From an uncultured Opitutia bacterium (lineage in GTDB: Bacteria > Verrucomicrobiota > Verrucomicrobiia > Opitutales > Opitutaceae), in NCBI GenBank assembly GCA_903881475.1, contig CAIRTK010000079.1, forward strand, positions 1 to 35,963: a DNA stretch of 35,963 nt, in the 5' to 3' direction. A program made the translations under genes and the position numbers. Under the pieces are notes generated by a model, which saw nothing but the letters and a program-made list of their open reading frames with translations, did no database searches and had not been told where the DNA came from. This document shows, one piece after another, positions 1 to 8,920 of this stretch (within the stretch, counting starts at the first letter, position 1; every line of letters starts with the position of its first letter).

Positions 1-419
1 CGCTCGGCTCCGCCTCCGGGAGCTCCGGCCTGGGGGGCGGGGATGAGGCGTTCTGGGATGGGGACGGGGACATCTGTATCATGGGCTTTCGGGTTTGCTG
101 TCCCGTGTCCAAGGAAATCGGTGGCGAGATAGGCCGAACTGGTGTTTTGTGTCCAGCCGGATCCGGTCACGTTGCTGTTGTTCACGACATACGCCGCTCC
201 TTCATAGGTTGTGCTGGCCGATGAGCCGCCGTTGGTCGAAGCGTAACCGACCGTCCAGTGCGGATCAGTCGCTCCCCCGCTCAACAAGCTTCCGCTGCTA
301 TTGATGCCCGTATAGTACAGTCCCCATAGATTGGTCGCCGTGCTGGCACGCGCCAAAACACCCGACCCGCAGGTCAGGATGGCATAAGCCAAAATCAGTA
401 GGGTCCGGCGAGGTTTCAT
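1..419 (-). CDS. Exported protein, PEP-CTERM-like N-terminal part (partial, runs off left edge)
   Basis: The minus frame opens with ATG at 419 and stays open to base 1. It starts MKPRRTLLILAYAILTC, a typical signal peptide (basic N-terminus, hydrophobic core). The next residues (LWGLYYTGINSSGSLLSGGATDPHWTV style) have the low-complexity, Gly/Ser/Thr/Asn-rich character of PEP-CTERM surface proteins, in which a 'tGv...sG..l..G..DPHwt' opening is common. That family call is by resemblance only; the C-terminal sorting signal is outside the window. After the codons at about 113-121 (Thr-Asp-Phe) the translation becomes Pro/Ala/Gly-rich and unlike the earlier part, and the DNA there contains a GGGACA/TGTCCC inverted repeat (67-72, 99-104). 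The gene may be interrupted there, although the frame is not closed. Likely exported; function unknown. Confidence 0.5.
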   Translation of the reverse strand, partial: MKPRRTLLILAYAILTCGSGVLARASTATNLWGLYYTGINSSGSLLSGGATDPHWTVGYASTNGGSSASTTYEGAAYVVNNSNVTGSGWTQNTSSAYLATDFLGHGTANPKAHDTDVPVPIPERLIPAPQAGAPGGGAE

Positions 420-996
420 CTGTAGTAAGCCTAGGGTGTAATACCCATTTTCAACCCCCAAGTACCAATTACCCCTTCGGCTGAAAACTCGGATGATCAA
501 GAATGATGTATATAAAATATCATATAAATAAGTCATTCATTGATTTGCGTAAACAATCTCAACGGGAAAATGAACTGGACCATACGTAAACACCGCGGTC
601 AGCGATCGAGCTGGGACTCCCGCATGGGACACCCATCTGAGCCCGGCAGATCGAGCCCGACCCATGTCGGGATCGGTAGTGTGGTATAAATTGCCACGTC
701 ATCGCGAGCCCGGCGCAGCCGGGCGTGATGATCCAGCTGGATGGAGTGGTTCCGCCTTCGCCAAGCTACAGGCGAACTAGGCCGGCGCCCACCTCGAGCA
801 CTGCGAGATCAAAGAGGAAACCTGCAGTGAAATGCGACTTGAACCGGCGGTGCCTCGGTGGCGGAGGGATGCAGGCGCCGACGCGGTCTCCCGCTGCCGC
901 ACCCGTGCGAGGGTCCAGATTTCGCGATGCGACACCCGGCACGAAAAACAACTTGCCTCAGCCAAGGGCATGCCGCTTTGTGACCCCTCTTCTGTT
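420..996. other. Intergenic region with AT-rich promoter-like stretch
   Basis: I see no convincing gene between the minus-strand exported protein and the tRNA. Bases 475-560 are much more AT-rich than the rest of the window (long A/T runs around 505-535), as expected for promoter DNA of the divergent units. Nearest the exported gene, 434-446 forms a GGGT-N5-ACCC inverted repeat. On the minus strand, 440-475 contains three spaced GGTA/GGGTA-type elements. The short ORFs at 725-1039 on both strands have no recognisable features and are taken as chance. Confidence 0.5.
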
Positions 997-1073
<77 letters not shown>

Positions 1074-1222
1074 TTTTCCCCGTTAGTTCTGGCGACCTTC
1101 GGACCGAACTTCCACTGCGAAACTCTGGGCGAGCGGGAGCGTGCTACACTTAGACAAACGTACGAAACCGCCCTACCACCCCCTCTGTCTCCAAACTTGG
1201 ACTAAAAAGCAGGGCAGTTCAC

Positions 1223-2416
1223 ATGCACGCACGAATTCTCTTTGCCCTGGCCCTTGGAGCTCTGAGTTTCGCCCACGCCGCCGTAAACTCCCCGGTCGCC
1301 GCCCGTCTGCAGCCTTTTGTCGACCGCCACGAGATCACCGGTGCCGTCACCTTGGTCGGAACCAAGGACGAAATCCTGAGTATCGAAACCCTTGGCATCG
1401 CTGACCTCGGCACCGGTCGGCCGATGACTCCAGACACTGTCTTCTGGATCGCCTCGATGACCAAGTCCGTCACGGCCACCGCGCTCATGATGCTGGTTGA
1501 TGAAGGCAAAGTAGGCATCGACGACCCCGTCGGAAAATACCTGCCGGAATTCAAGGGCCAGCGGGTTCTGGCCGAACCCGGCCAGGATCATACCCGGCTG
1601 CGAGCGCCCCATCATCCCGTGACGATCCGGATGCTGCTTACGCACACCAGCGGACTCACGCCCCGCACCGACCTCGAGGAGCGAATCGACCGGCTTTCGC
1701 TGCGTGAAATTGTCCTGCACTACCCATCGCTGCCGCTGCGCTTCGAACCCGGCTCCCGTTACGAGTACAGCAACGCTGGCATCAACACCGCGGGCCGCAT
1801 CGTCGAAATCGTCAGCGGCCTTTCATTCGCGGATTTCCTGGATCAGCGCCTGTTTATCCCGCTCGGGATGAAGGACACCACGTTTTGGCCGAACGCGAAC
1901 CAGCTCAAGCGCCTTGCCAAATCCTACCACCCCACCGCCGGCCTGACTGGCTTGGAGGAAATCCCGATCGAACAGCTCACTTATCCACTGTCTGACCGTA
2001 CGCGCGGCGCCTGCCCCGCCGGTGGTCTCTTTTCGACCGCGCATGATCTGTATTTTTTCGGTCGCATGATTCTTCATGGTGGCAGCTACGGCGGCCGGCA
2101 GTACCTTTCGGCCGCCTCCGTTGCCTGCATGACATCCAATCAAATCGGGAATTTTCCCATCGGGCCCGACCAGAACTACGGTTACGGCTTCGGTTGGATC
2201 ATCCACCGTGTCCATCCTGCCGGCGATCCGACAGGGCCCGGCACTTTCGGCGCTGGCGGAGCCTACAACACGCAGATGGGCATCGATCCCGCCCACAATT
2301 TGATCTCTGTCTTGCTGGTGCAGCAGGCAGGTTTCCCGGAGAGCATTCGTGGATTACTGCGCACCACGTTCACGAAGGCGGCCGAGGACGTATTCGGTCA
2401 TCAGCCGATGGAATAA
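1223..2416 (+). CDS. Secreted serine hydrolase, beta-lactamase (class C/PBP-like) family
   Basis: This 397-residue protein begins with a signal peptide (MHARILFALALGALSFAHA, cleavage near residue 19-20), so it acts outside the cytoplasm. It carries the serine beta-lactamase/penicillin-recognising fold motifs: S78-M-T-K81 (nucleophile and general base), Y182-S-N184 (second motif) and a glycine-rich GAGGAYNTQ stretch near residue 350 where the third (K/H-x-G) motif belongs. The HTSG at 141-144 is typical of the esterase/D-aminopeptidase branch (COG1680). Family members hydrolyse esters, D-amino peptides or occasionally beta-lactams, and the substrate cannot be read from sequence. The start is the first ATG giving a complete signal peptide; no strong ribosome binding site is visible. 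It appears monocistronic. Confidence 0.88.
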   Translation: MHARILFALALGALSFAHAAVNSPVAARLQPFVDRHEITGAVTLVGTKDEILSIETLGIADLGTGRPMTPDTVFWIASMTKSVTATALMMLVDEGKVGIDDPVGKYLPEFKGQRVLAEPGQDHTRLRAPHHPVTIRMLLTHTSGLTPRTDLEERIDRLSLREIVLHYPSLPLRFEPGSRYEYSNAGINTAGRIVEIVSGLSFADFLDQRLFIPLGMKDTTFWPNANQLKRLAKSYHPTAGLTGLEEIPIEQLTYPLSDRTRGACPAGGLFSTAHDLYFFGRMILHGGSYGGRQYLSAASVACMTSNQIGNFPIGPDQNYGYGFGWIIHRVHPAGDPTGPGTFGAGGAYNTQMGIDPAHNLISVLLVQQAGFPESIRGLLRTTFTKAAEDVFGHQPME

Positions 2417-2768
2417 GTAGCCGGATACCTCCAAGGTCGACCCCACGATCGAATCGTTCGTTAGGCCGATGGACTGATCCAAACTCTAAAACAGAGTCGG
2501 AGGACTCCAATTGCACGTACCAACGATATTCTTGACTATGCACTCAATGCCCCGGTGTGGCATGTCGGCTTCGTGACAAGACGGTTGAGGATCCGCCGGC
2601 AGTGAGATTTGCGCCGAACGTCACCCAGGCACGGATGCTCCACATCTGGGGCTGAACTGTATCTGCGGCATCTGATCGACCCGTTTTCGGCTTGGCTCTA
2701 CAAGATATGCGCGCCCTTGAGCCAGAAACGCGGAGCAGGACGGTCCGTCCTGATTTATTATTCCGGTT
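2417..2768. other. Intergenic region, no gene seen
   Basis: These 352 bases between the serine hydrolase and the CHAD gene contain no ORF with recognisable content. A weak 5-bp inverted repeat (ACTCT/AGAGT, 2483-2497) is present without a T-run. The region must hold the promoter of the following gene, but I could not pick -35/-10 boxes with confidence. Confidence 0.4.
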
Positions 2769-3719
2769 TTGCCCCACGTGCGCCGTTCCAAGCCAAAATC
2801 CCCTTCGCCGGTCGCACAGACCCCGGCCGCGGTCCACCAGCACCTGGAGCACTTTTACCGCAAAAGTGCGCAGGATTACGAACGCTGGCTGATTTCGTGC
2901 CGGCAGGGCCTCTCTAGGAAGCCCGTGCATCAGCTTCGCGCCTCGATCCGCCGCCTGCTGGCCTGTCTTGAATTGCTCGAGATATCCCGGCCGGCCCGCC
3001 CGGCGGTGCGCGGCAAACTGCGCCGGCAGCTCCTGCTGCTGGGCGGCCTGCGCGACACCCAGGTCCAGCTCCGTTGCGTCAAGGCGGAACGCCGCTTTGC
3101 CACCACGCTGCGTCCGCTCCTCGAGCTGTTGCGCCGGCGCGAGCGCCGCCTGGCCAAGGCCGTGCTCAAGGGCCTGCATTCCGACCAGACGCTGCATCGG
3201 CTCAAGCGGCAGCGCGCAACCAAGGAACCGGATCTGCGCCATTTGATCCCGCGCCTGCGGCGGCTGATCGACCATAAACTCCAGCAGGCATTCGACCCCT
3301 TGGGCTCATTCTCCCGCTCCCGGCCGGTGGATGGAAAGGCCCATCACCGCATCCGCGTCCTCGCCCGCGAGTACCGTTGCCTGATGGAGGCGCTCCCCCC
3401 TGACTGGCGCCGGGGCGACACCGGGCTTCTGCTCTCCACGCTCGGGCCCTTTCAGGAAATCATCGGGCAAATCCACGACCGTGAGGTGTTGCGGCATCGC
3501 ATCGGCCACTGGATCGCGGCGGGCAAGCTGCCGGCCGACACGTTCCAGGCCTTTGGAGACCAGTTGCAGTCGGAGAATAGCGCGTTGCTTGAAGCCTGCG
3601 GGAATCTAGACCGACCGGTGTTTCACGCCGCCATGCTCGCGCTCCGCCAGATCCGCCGGCCCAGGGTCTCTCCCGCAGGCCAACGATTCCCGGCGGCAGT
3701 TCCGCCCCCACCGGGCTGA
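2769..3719 (+). CDS. CHAD-domain protein
   Basis: This 316-residue, highly basic, all-helical protein has the CHAD (conserved histidine alpha-helical domain) signature twice, as expected for the internally duplicated fold: V-H54-QLRASIRRLLACLELL in the first half and A-HHRIRVLAREYRCLMEAL in the second. CHAD proteins bind polyphosphate through conserved His/Arg/Lys residues and are found on polyphosphate granules, often next to or fused with CYTH triphosphatases. No CYTH domain or polyphosphate kinase gene is visible here, so the link to polyphosphate is family knowledge only. The start codon is uncertain: TTG at 2769 gives the longest frame and a GTG at 2778 would also work. The C-terminal 20 residues are Pro-rich and probably disordered. 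Confidence 0.8.
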   Translation: MPHVRRSKPKSPSPVAQTPAAVHQHLEHFYRKSAQDYERWLISCRQGLSRKPVHQLRASIRRLLACLELLEISRPARPAVRGKLRRQLLLLGGLRDTQVQLRCVKAERRFATTLRPLLELLRRRERRLAKAVLKGLHSDQTLHRLKRQRATKEPDLRHLIPRLRRLIDHKLQQAFDPLGSFSRSRPVDGKAHHRIRVLAREYRCLMEALPPDWRRGDTGLLLSTLGPFQEIIGQIHDREVLRHRIGHWIAAGKLPADTFQAFGDQLQSENSALLEACGNLDRPVFHAAMLALRQIRRPRVSPAGQRFPAAVPPPPG

Positions 3720-3800
3720 CGGCCACCTAGGCATTTTCCCTAGTGAGGTACAGCCGCGCCTCCAATTTCAATCCCCGCGGCGAACCGGTACTCTGGACCC

Positions 3801-4778
3801 ATGTACTCGTCCACCGATGCCTCCCTCCCCTCCGGCGCTTCCCTCGCGGACAGCGACACGACCCTCCGCCACAACCGTCACATGGTGGCACAGCTGGAAA
3901 AATCGGACATCTACCGCGACTATCATCAGGCCTTCGAAACCACGACGGGAATGCCCCTGGGGCTGAGGTCCAGCGGCTCCTTCCAGTCGCCGCTGCATGG
4001 TTCGAAACAGATCAATCCATTTTGCGCCCTCATGGCCGGCATGAACAAGTCCTGCGCCGCGTGCCTGCAGTTGCAGCAGCGGGTCGAGCGGGAGGCCGGC
4101 CAGGAGCCCAAGACCCTCGAATGCTTCGCCGGACTCAGCGAATCGGCCGTGCCCGTCCGGGTCGGCGACACTGTCATCGGCTTCCTCCAAACCGGCCAGG
4201 TCCGGTTCACCAAGCCCTCCAAGACCCAATTCAACAAAATCCTCGACCAGCTGGCCGGCTGGAAGGTCAGCGTCAACCGTGCGGCCCTTGAGAAGGCTTA
4301 CTTCGGCACCCGCGTGCTCGCCCGGCGTCACTATGACGCGGCGCTCCGCCTGCTCGCGATCTTCGGCCAGCAGCTCTCCTCCCTGAGCAATCAGATCGTG
4401 GTGCAGGAGTCCCTGGCCGAGGCGCCCGTGATCACCAAGGCCCGCGCCTACATTGCCGCCCATCAGTCCGAGGAGCTGTCGTTGTCTCTCGTCGCCAAGG
4501 CGGTGAACCTCAGCGAATTTTATTTCTGCAAGATGTTCAAGAAGGACACCGGCCTGACGTTCATCGAGTACCTGGCCCGGGTGCGCGTGGAGACGCTGAA
4601 GCAGTTGCTGCTCAATCCGCACAAGCGCGTCAGCGAGGCTGCCTACGAGGCGGGATTTCAGTCGCTCTCCCAGTTCAACCGCGTTTTCCGGCGGATCGCG
4701 GGAGAGGCTCCCTCGAGCTTCCGCGAGAAGCTCCATCGCAACGCGGCCTCCCCGGCCCTTCTGGCCCGCGCGGCCTGA
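3801..4778 (+). CDS. AraC-family transcriptional regulator with PocR sensory domain
   Basis: This 325-residue protein has two modules. Residues about 28-200 match the PocR ligand-binding domain, with a characteristic cysteine cluster (C75, C85, C88, C109) around 'NPFCALM...SCAACLQ...ECFAGL'. Residues about 225-320 are an AraC-type double helix-turn-helix (RAYIAAH..EELSLSLVAKAVNLSEFYFCKMFKK, then EAAYEAGFQSLSQFNRVFRR). PocR in Salmonella controls propanediol and B12 genes; elsewhere the domain is proposed to sense small hydrocarbon derivatives, possibly with metal-bound cysteines. No propanediol or microcompartment genes are nearby. The gene ends 36 bp from the convergent end of the signalling operon. 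The ATG at 3801 is the first in-frame Met; no clear ribosome binding site is seen. Confidence 0.88.
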   Translation: MYSSTDASLPSGASLADSDTTLRHNRHMVAQLEKSDIYRDYHQAFETTTGMPLGLRSSGSFQSPLHGSKQINPFCALMAGMNKSCAACLQLQQRVEREAGQEPKTLECFAGLSESAVPVRVGDTVIGFLQTGQVRFTKPSKTQFNKILDQLAGWKVSVNRAALEKAYFGTRVLARRHYDAALRLLAIFGQQLSSLSNQIVVQESLAEAPVITKARAYIAAHQSEELSLSLVAKAVNLSEFYFCKMFKKDTGLTFIEYLARVRVETLKQLLLNPHKRVSEAAYEAGFQSLSQFNRVFRRIAGEAPSSFREKLHRNAASPALLARAA

Positions 4779-4813
4779 TTCCGCGGCCCTCACCGGCGCC
4801 CGGCCGAAGGAGC

Positions 4814-5548
4814 TCAGCCTTTGGTGCCTTGGGATTCGACCCAGCGCACGGCATAGCGGACGAGGGCCGTGGTATCCTTCAATTCCAGCTTCTCCTTGAT
4901 GTGGCCTCGGTGCACATCGACCGTCTTGGTGCTTAAGTGGAGCTGGGTGGCAATGTCGCGCGTGCTCTGCCCCGCCCCGATGAGCTGAAGCACCTCGAAT
5001 TCCCGGTCGGTCAGCTTTCCAATCGGCGAAGTCGATCCCCGCGGCGCGCGCCCGGACATGGTCTCCAGGATGCGCGCCGACATCCGCGGGCTGACATAAA
5101 CCTCGCCCCGCAGGACCTGGCGGATGGCCGCGAGCAGGTTGTCGCCGCCCGCCTCCTTCATGATGTAGCCCCGTCCGCCGGCCCGGAGCACGCGTTCAGC
5201 ATAGATCGCCTCGTCATGCATGGAAATCACCAGCACGGCCAGCCGGGGCTCGGCGGCTTGAAGGTCCTTGATGAATTCCAGCCCGCTGCGGCCCGGCATC
5301 GTCAGGTCCGTCAGCACGAGGTCGGGTTTGCCCCGCGCCAGTTCCCGGAAGGCCTCGGCCGGGTTCCCGGCCTCGCCGCAGACCGCAAGGTCCGGTTGCC
5401 GGGCGATGAGCTGTGCCAGCCCCGCCCGCATGAACGGATGGTCATCCACCACCAGGATCCGCCGGGGCGGCGGCAATGCCGCCGGCGGCGACCCCGCCGG
5501 GTCGCGGGTGGCGGAGCGGGCGGGAGTTTTTGCCGGATGCTTTTTCAT
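4814..5548 (-). CDS. NarL/FixJ-type response regulator
   Basis: The 244-residue protein starts at ATG 5548. It has a 28-residue Ala/Pro-rich leader, a receiver domain (about residues 30-150; acidic pocket D35 D36, phospho-acceptor D81 in LTDLTMPG, conserved K in YIMKEAG) and a LuxR-type HTH at about 177-240 (LTDREFEVLQLIGAGQSTRDIATQLHLSTKTVDVHR). Such proteins bind DNA after phosphorylation by a HisKA_3-type kinase. The upstream gene encodes exactly that kinase, and the two genes share an ATGA stop/start overlap, pointing to translational coupling and a cognate pair. A much longer in-frame extension to 6076 has no domain content and is a shadow of the kinase gene. Targets are not visible in the sequence. 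Confidence 0.93.
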   Translation of the reverse strand: MKKHPAKTPARSATRDPAGSPPAALPPPRRILVVDDHPFMRAGLAQLIARQPDLAVCGEAGNPAEAFRELARGKPDLVLTDLTMPGRSGLEFIKDLQAAEPRLAVLVISMHDEAIYAERVLRAGGRGYIMKEAGGDNLLAAIRQVLRGEVYVSPRMSARILETMSGRAPRGSTSPIGKLTDREFEVLQLIGAGQSTRDIATQLHLSTKTVDVHRGHIKEKLELKDTTALVRYAVRWVESQGTKG

Positions 5549-6603
5549 GACTTGGACGGAAGCACACAGGAGATCGTGACGCCTTCCCCGCGCTTCGACT
5601 TCACGGTCAGTTCGGCGCCGATCACATGGGCCCGGTGCTGCATGACCCCGAGGCCGAGGCCCTTGCCGTCGCCGGCCTCCTTCGGCAGCCCAATGCCATC
5701 GTCCGAAATCTCGAGGAGGATGCGGTCCCCCTTCCTGGCCAAGCGGAGGCTTATCCGGGTCGCCCGCGCATGCTTCAGGGCATTGTTCGTCGCCTCCTGG
5801 GCGATCCGATAAAGATGGCCGGCGACTTCCGGGTTCGAGATCCGCACCGGCTCGGCACATTCGAAGGAGCAGCGCACCCGACCGAGGCTGTGCGTGCGTT
5901 CGGCCAATTCCGCCAAACCCGTCTGCAGGGCTTCCGGCCCCCGGTCGACCGGCACCAGGCCCCGGGCCAATAGCCGGGTCTGGGCCACCGCTTCCCGGAG
6001 CATCGCGCTGACCCGTTCGAGGCCTTTGGCGAGTTCCGGCTGCTCCCCGGCGGCGTCTTCCCGGAGCCCCGCGCACATCAATTCGATCGCGGTCAGCTGC
6101 TGGCCGAGGCCGTCGTGCAGGTCGGCCCCGATCCGGTAGCGCTCGCGTTCACCCATGGCCAGCACCTGGCCCTCCAACTCGCGATATTCCGACTGCGCGG
6201 CGGCGAGCGCTTTTTTCTGCCCCGTCGCCTCGAGCGTGCGCTTCACCACTCCCGGCAGCAGGTCGAGCAGCGCCGTGGTTTTCATCACATAGTCCAGCGC
6301 GCCCCGCTTCATGACATCAACCGCCACCTTTTCGTCGCCCTGGCCGGTCACAATGATGAAGGGCACCGGGGTGGACCCGTGCTGCAGCCGTTCCAGCAGG
6401 GCGGGGCCGTCCACGTTCCGCATCTTCAGGTCGAGCAGCATCAGGTCCGGAGTGCGCTCTTCCAGCCGCTTCAGTGCCACCTTGCCCGAGCCCGCCGTCA
6501 CCACGTCGTAGCCCTCGGACTGCAGGGTCTCCGCCATCAGCACAAGCAGCCCTTCATCGTCATCGACGATCAGGATGCGCGGGGACTGAACCGGCGGTGG
6601 CAC
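5545..6603 (-). CDS. Receiver-domain/NarX-type (HisKA_3) histidine kinase
   Basis: This 352-residue cytosolic protein fuses an N-terminal receiver (residues about 9-125; D14-D16, phospho-acceptor D58, T86, K108) to a HisKA_3 kinase core. The phosphorylatable histidine is H163 in ERERYRIGADLHDGLGQQL, and the HATPase domain (about 255-350) has an N-box at 270-278 (EATNNALKH), G1 box D302-GIG and G2 box GKGLGLG at 313-319. With no sensor or membrane segment, its input is most simply the phosphorylation state of its own receiver. That would place it as a middle step between the upstream PAS kinase and the downstream NarL-type regulator, which it overlaps by 4 bp. The start is GTG at 6603, 10 bp after the stop of the upstream receiver gene. 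Pathway order is inference. Confidence 0.92.
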   Translation of the reverse strand: MPPPVQSPRILIVDDDEGLLVLMAETLQSEGYDVVTAGSGKVALKRLEERTPDLMLLDLKMRNVDGPALLERLQHGSTPVPFIIVTGQGDEKVAVDVMKRGALDYVMKTTALLDLLPGVVKRTLEATGQKKALAAAQSEYRELEGQVLAMGERERYRIGADLHDGLGQQLTAIELMCAGLREDAAGEQPELAKGLERVSAMLREAVAQTRLLARGLVPVDRGPEALQTGLAELAERTHSLGRVRCSFECAEPVRISNPEVAGHLYRIAQEATNNALKHARATRISLRLARKGDRILLEISDDGIGLPKEAGDGKGLGLGVMQHRAHVIGAELTVKSKRGEGVTISCVLPSKS

Positions 6604-6613
6604 GCAGGCGAAC

Positions 6614-7060
6614 CTAGTGGGCGCCGACCGTGGGAATCAACAATAGCGTCACAAACTGGCCCAGGCGCTGGATTGCCTCCGCGAACTTGTCATAATCCAC
6701 CGGCTTCTGGATGTATTCGTTGCAGCCCAGATGGTGGCAGCGATCCACATCCCGGGCATCATCGGTGGTCGTCAGCATGATCACCGGCAGCTTCCTCAGG
6801 TCCGGGTCCGCCTTGATGCGCCGGAGCACCTCGATGCCGTCGACTTTCGGCATCCGGATGTCCAGCAGGACCAGAAAACTGCCGGTCAGCCGACGGGCGG
6901 TCTTTCCATCGCGCTCGAAGAGGAAATCGAGAATCGCCTGGCCGTCGCGAAAATGGTCGATGCGGTTCCGCAGGCCCGCCATTTCCAGGTTTTCCCGGAT
7001 GAGGATCGCATGCCCGTCATCATCATCAACGATCAGGATCGTGGGCTCAGCCTGATTCAT
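6614..7060 (-). CDS. Single-domain response regulator, Rcp1/CheY-like
   Basis: The 148-residue protein is a receiver domain only (acidic pocket around D12-D14, phospho-acceptor D67 in [13 protein letters not shown]98, K119 in YIQKPVD). The '[38 protein letters not shown]' style and the long alpha4-beta5 segment are typical of the Rcp1 group, which receives phosphate from phytochrome-type or PAS kinases. I chose ATG 7060 because AGAGGG lies 8 bp upstream of it; a GTG at 7069 would add three residues but sits on the AGAGG. It overlaps the 3' end of the PAS kinase gene by 14 bp, so the two are likely cotranslated and cognate. With no output domain it must act by protein contact, possibly as a phosphate shuttle or sink. 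Confidence 0.9.
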   Translation of the reverse strand: MNQAEPTILIVDDDDGHAILIRENLEMAGLRNRIDHFRDGQAILDFLFERDGKTARRLTGSFLVLLDIRMPKVDGIEVLRRIKADPDLRKLPVIMLTTTDDARDVDRCHHLGCNEYIQKPVDYDKFAEAIQRLGQFVTLLLIPTVGAH

Positions 7061-8735
7061 GGGCGTCACCCTCTTTCAGAACGGCGGGCAACGCTACATA
7101 AAAAACCGATCCCTCGCCTTCCCGGCTCTCGATCCAGATCCGCCCCTTCTGGCGCTCCAGCACCCGCTGCGCGATCGTGAGGCCCAGCCCTTCGCCGATC
7201 GTGAGGTCGGGGTTGAGCCGGTGGAAGATGTCGAACACCTTGGGCTGGTGCTCCGGCGCGATCCCGATGCCGTTGTCCGCCACCGCATAGACCGTCTGCC
7301 CATCCACGATCCGTCCAGTGACGGTCACGCGCAGCGGCCGCGCCGGGTCGCGGTACTTCAGCGCGTTGTCGAGCAGGTTGGCAAAGACCTGGCTGGTCTG
7401 CCCGCTGTCCCCGTAGCAGTCGGGCAGCGGCCCGACCCGCACCTCGGCTTTCGCCTCGTTGAGCTGAAACTTCATCGCCGCCACGATTTCCGTCAGCAGC
7501 GCGTTCATTTCCAGCGGCGCAATCGTCAGCGTGATGCGTCCCAGGCGGGAGTAACGCAGCAGGCCCGCCAGCAGTGACTCCATCTTGTTCACCCCGGCCG
7601 TGATAAAGCGGAGGGCCTGCGGAACCGTGACGTCCAGCGGCTGCTTCAGCTCGGGCGCCGTCCCGGTGCCGCGGCCGGCTTCGATCGCGGTCCGGATCGA
7701 CTCGCACGCCCGGCTGAGCTGCTTGCTGAAACCCTGGACGTTGACCAGCGGCGACCTCAGGTCGTGCGACACCGTGTAAACGATCGTCTCCAGCTCCTTG
7801 TTCTTTTCGGCCAGGTCGGTCGCGAGCTGCTGCAGTTCCGCCTCGTCCGCCTTCCGGCGCGTGATGTCGGTGCGGATGGCCACGTACTGGACCGGCTTGC
7901 CCTCGGCGTTGACGAACGGAAAAATAGTCGTCTCCACCCAGTAGAAGGCGCCGTCCTTCGCCCGATTCCGGATTTCCCCGTGCCAGACCCGCCCGCGGCT
8001 GATGGTGGCCCAGAGCGAGCGAAAGAACTCCTTCGAATGGTGGTGGGAGTTGATGATGCGGTGGTCCTGGCCGATCAGTTCCTCCCGGGCATAGCGGGAG
8101 ATCGCGCAGAACTTGTCGTTGACGTAGGTAATTTTGCCCGCCGCGTCGGTAATCGCCACGATCGAGTGCTCGTCGAGCGCCGCCCGCACGTCATGCAGTT
8201 CCTTCACCGTGGCCCGCAGTTCCTGCTCGGCCCGCTTCTGCGCCGTGATATCGCGGCCGACGCTCGCGGCGCCGACAATCCGGCCCGCGCGGTCCCGGAT
8301 GGGCGAGATGGCGAGCGAAACATGGACGAGCGACCCGTCCTTGTGGATCCGCTCGGTATCAAAGTGCTGCACGAATTCGCCCCGGCCGATGCGGGCGAGC
8401 ACGTCCGGCTCCTCGGCCCGGCGGTCCGCCGGGATCAGCAATTGCATCGGCCGGCCCACGATCTCATCCGCAGTGTAGCCAAAGATCCGTTCCGCTCCGG
8501 GGTTCCAAGAGGTGATGATGCCGGCCGTGGTCTTGGTGACAATCGCGTCCGACGAGGACTCCGCGATGGCCGCAAACCTCATCGAGGCCTCCTCCGCCGC
8601 CGGATCCCCGCCCTCGCGCTGGCCCGGCAAAAGACCACCCAGTCGGGCGATCAGTTCTTTCTTGGTCAGGGCGGAAAGATCTTCGGCAGACACGGCACCC
8701 AAGGGTGCGCAGCCTCGCGCCTGCGGCAAGGCCAT
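7047..8735 (-). CDS. PAS-PAS sensor histidine kinase
   Basis: This 562-residue soluble kinase has two PAS domains with PAC extensions (about 52-165, ending [11 protein letters not shown], and about 185-295, ending [11 protein letters not shown]), a short coiled coil, a HisKA core with H324 in [18 protein letters not shown], and a HATPase domain (N-box 453-457, D487-NGIG 491, GEGLGL 514-519). No transmembrane segment or signal peptide is present, so it should sense a cytosolic or diffusible cue; ligand or cofactor cannot be read from the PAS sequences. The [14 protein letters not shown] type of core is the one found in phytochrome-like kinases paired with Rcp1-like regulators, matching the overlapping downstream gene. 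It is the first gene of the four-gene operon; the promoter should lie in 8736-8920, shared with the divergent small gene. Confidence 0.93.
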   Translation of the reverse strand: MALPQARGCAPLGAVSAEDLSALTKKELIARLGGLLPGQREGGDPAAEEASMRFAAIAESSSDAIVTKTTAGIITSWNPGAERIFGYTADEIVGRPMQLLIPADRRAEEPDVLARIGRGEFVQHFDTERIHKDGSLVHVSLAISPIRDRAGRIVGAASVGRDITAQKRAEQELRATVKELHDVRAALDEHSIVAITDAAGKITYVNDKFCAISRYAREELIGQDHRIINSHHHSKEFFRSLWATISRGRVWHGEIRNRAKDGAFYWVETTIFPFVNAEGKPVQYVAIRTDITRRKADEAELQQLATDLAEKNKELETIVYTVSHDLRSPLVNVQGFSKQLSRACESIRTAIEAGRGTGTAPELKQPLDVTVPQALRFITAGVNKMESLLAGLLRYSRLGRITLTIAPLEMNALLTEIVAAMKFQLNEAKAEVRVGPLPDCYGDSGQTSQVFANLLDNALKYRDPARPLRVTVTGRIVDGQTVYAVADNGIGIAPEHQPKVFDIFHRLNPDLTIGEGLGLTIAQRVLERQKGRIWIESREGEGSVFYVALPAVLKEGDAHESG

Positions 8736-8920
8736 CCTGCGGCCGGGCGCGCACTCCGCTGCCGCACGCGCGAACCATCCCAGCCCGGTCGGATCCGCAG
8801 AAAATGGGCAAAGATGGCCAAATTATGCCCAGCAGCGGTCAACCTCCCGGGGTAAGCTCGACCCGCTTCAAACGCCGGAAATCCCGGTCCGTTTATCGGC
8901 CCTCAACCCGGAACCTGACC

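Noticed and set aside
455-475. Sigma-54 promoter candidate (TGGTAC...TTGA) before the exported-protein gene
   Set aside because: The spacing between the GG and the TTG elements is two bases too long for the -24/-12 consensus and the GC doublet is missing.
5549-6076. Long N-terminal extension of the NarL-type regulator (420-residue frame)
   Set aside because: The extension is Arg/Pro/Gly-rich, has no domain, and lies wholly inside the kinase gene in another frame. The receiver domain begins after the ATG at 5548.
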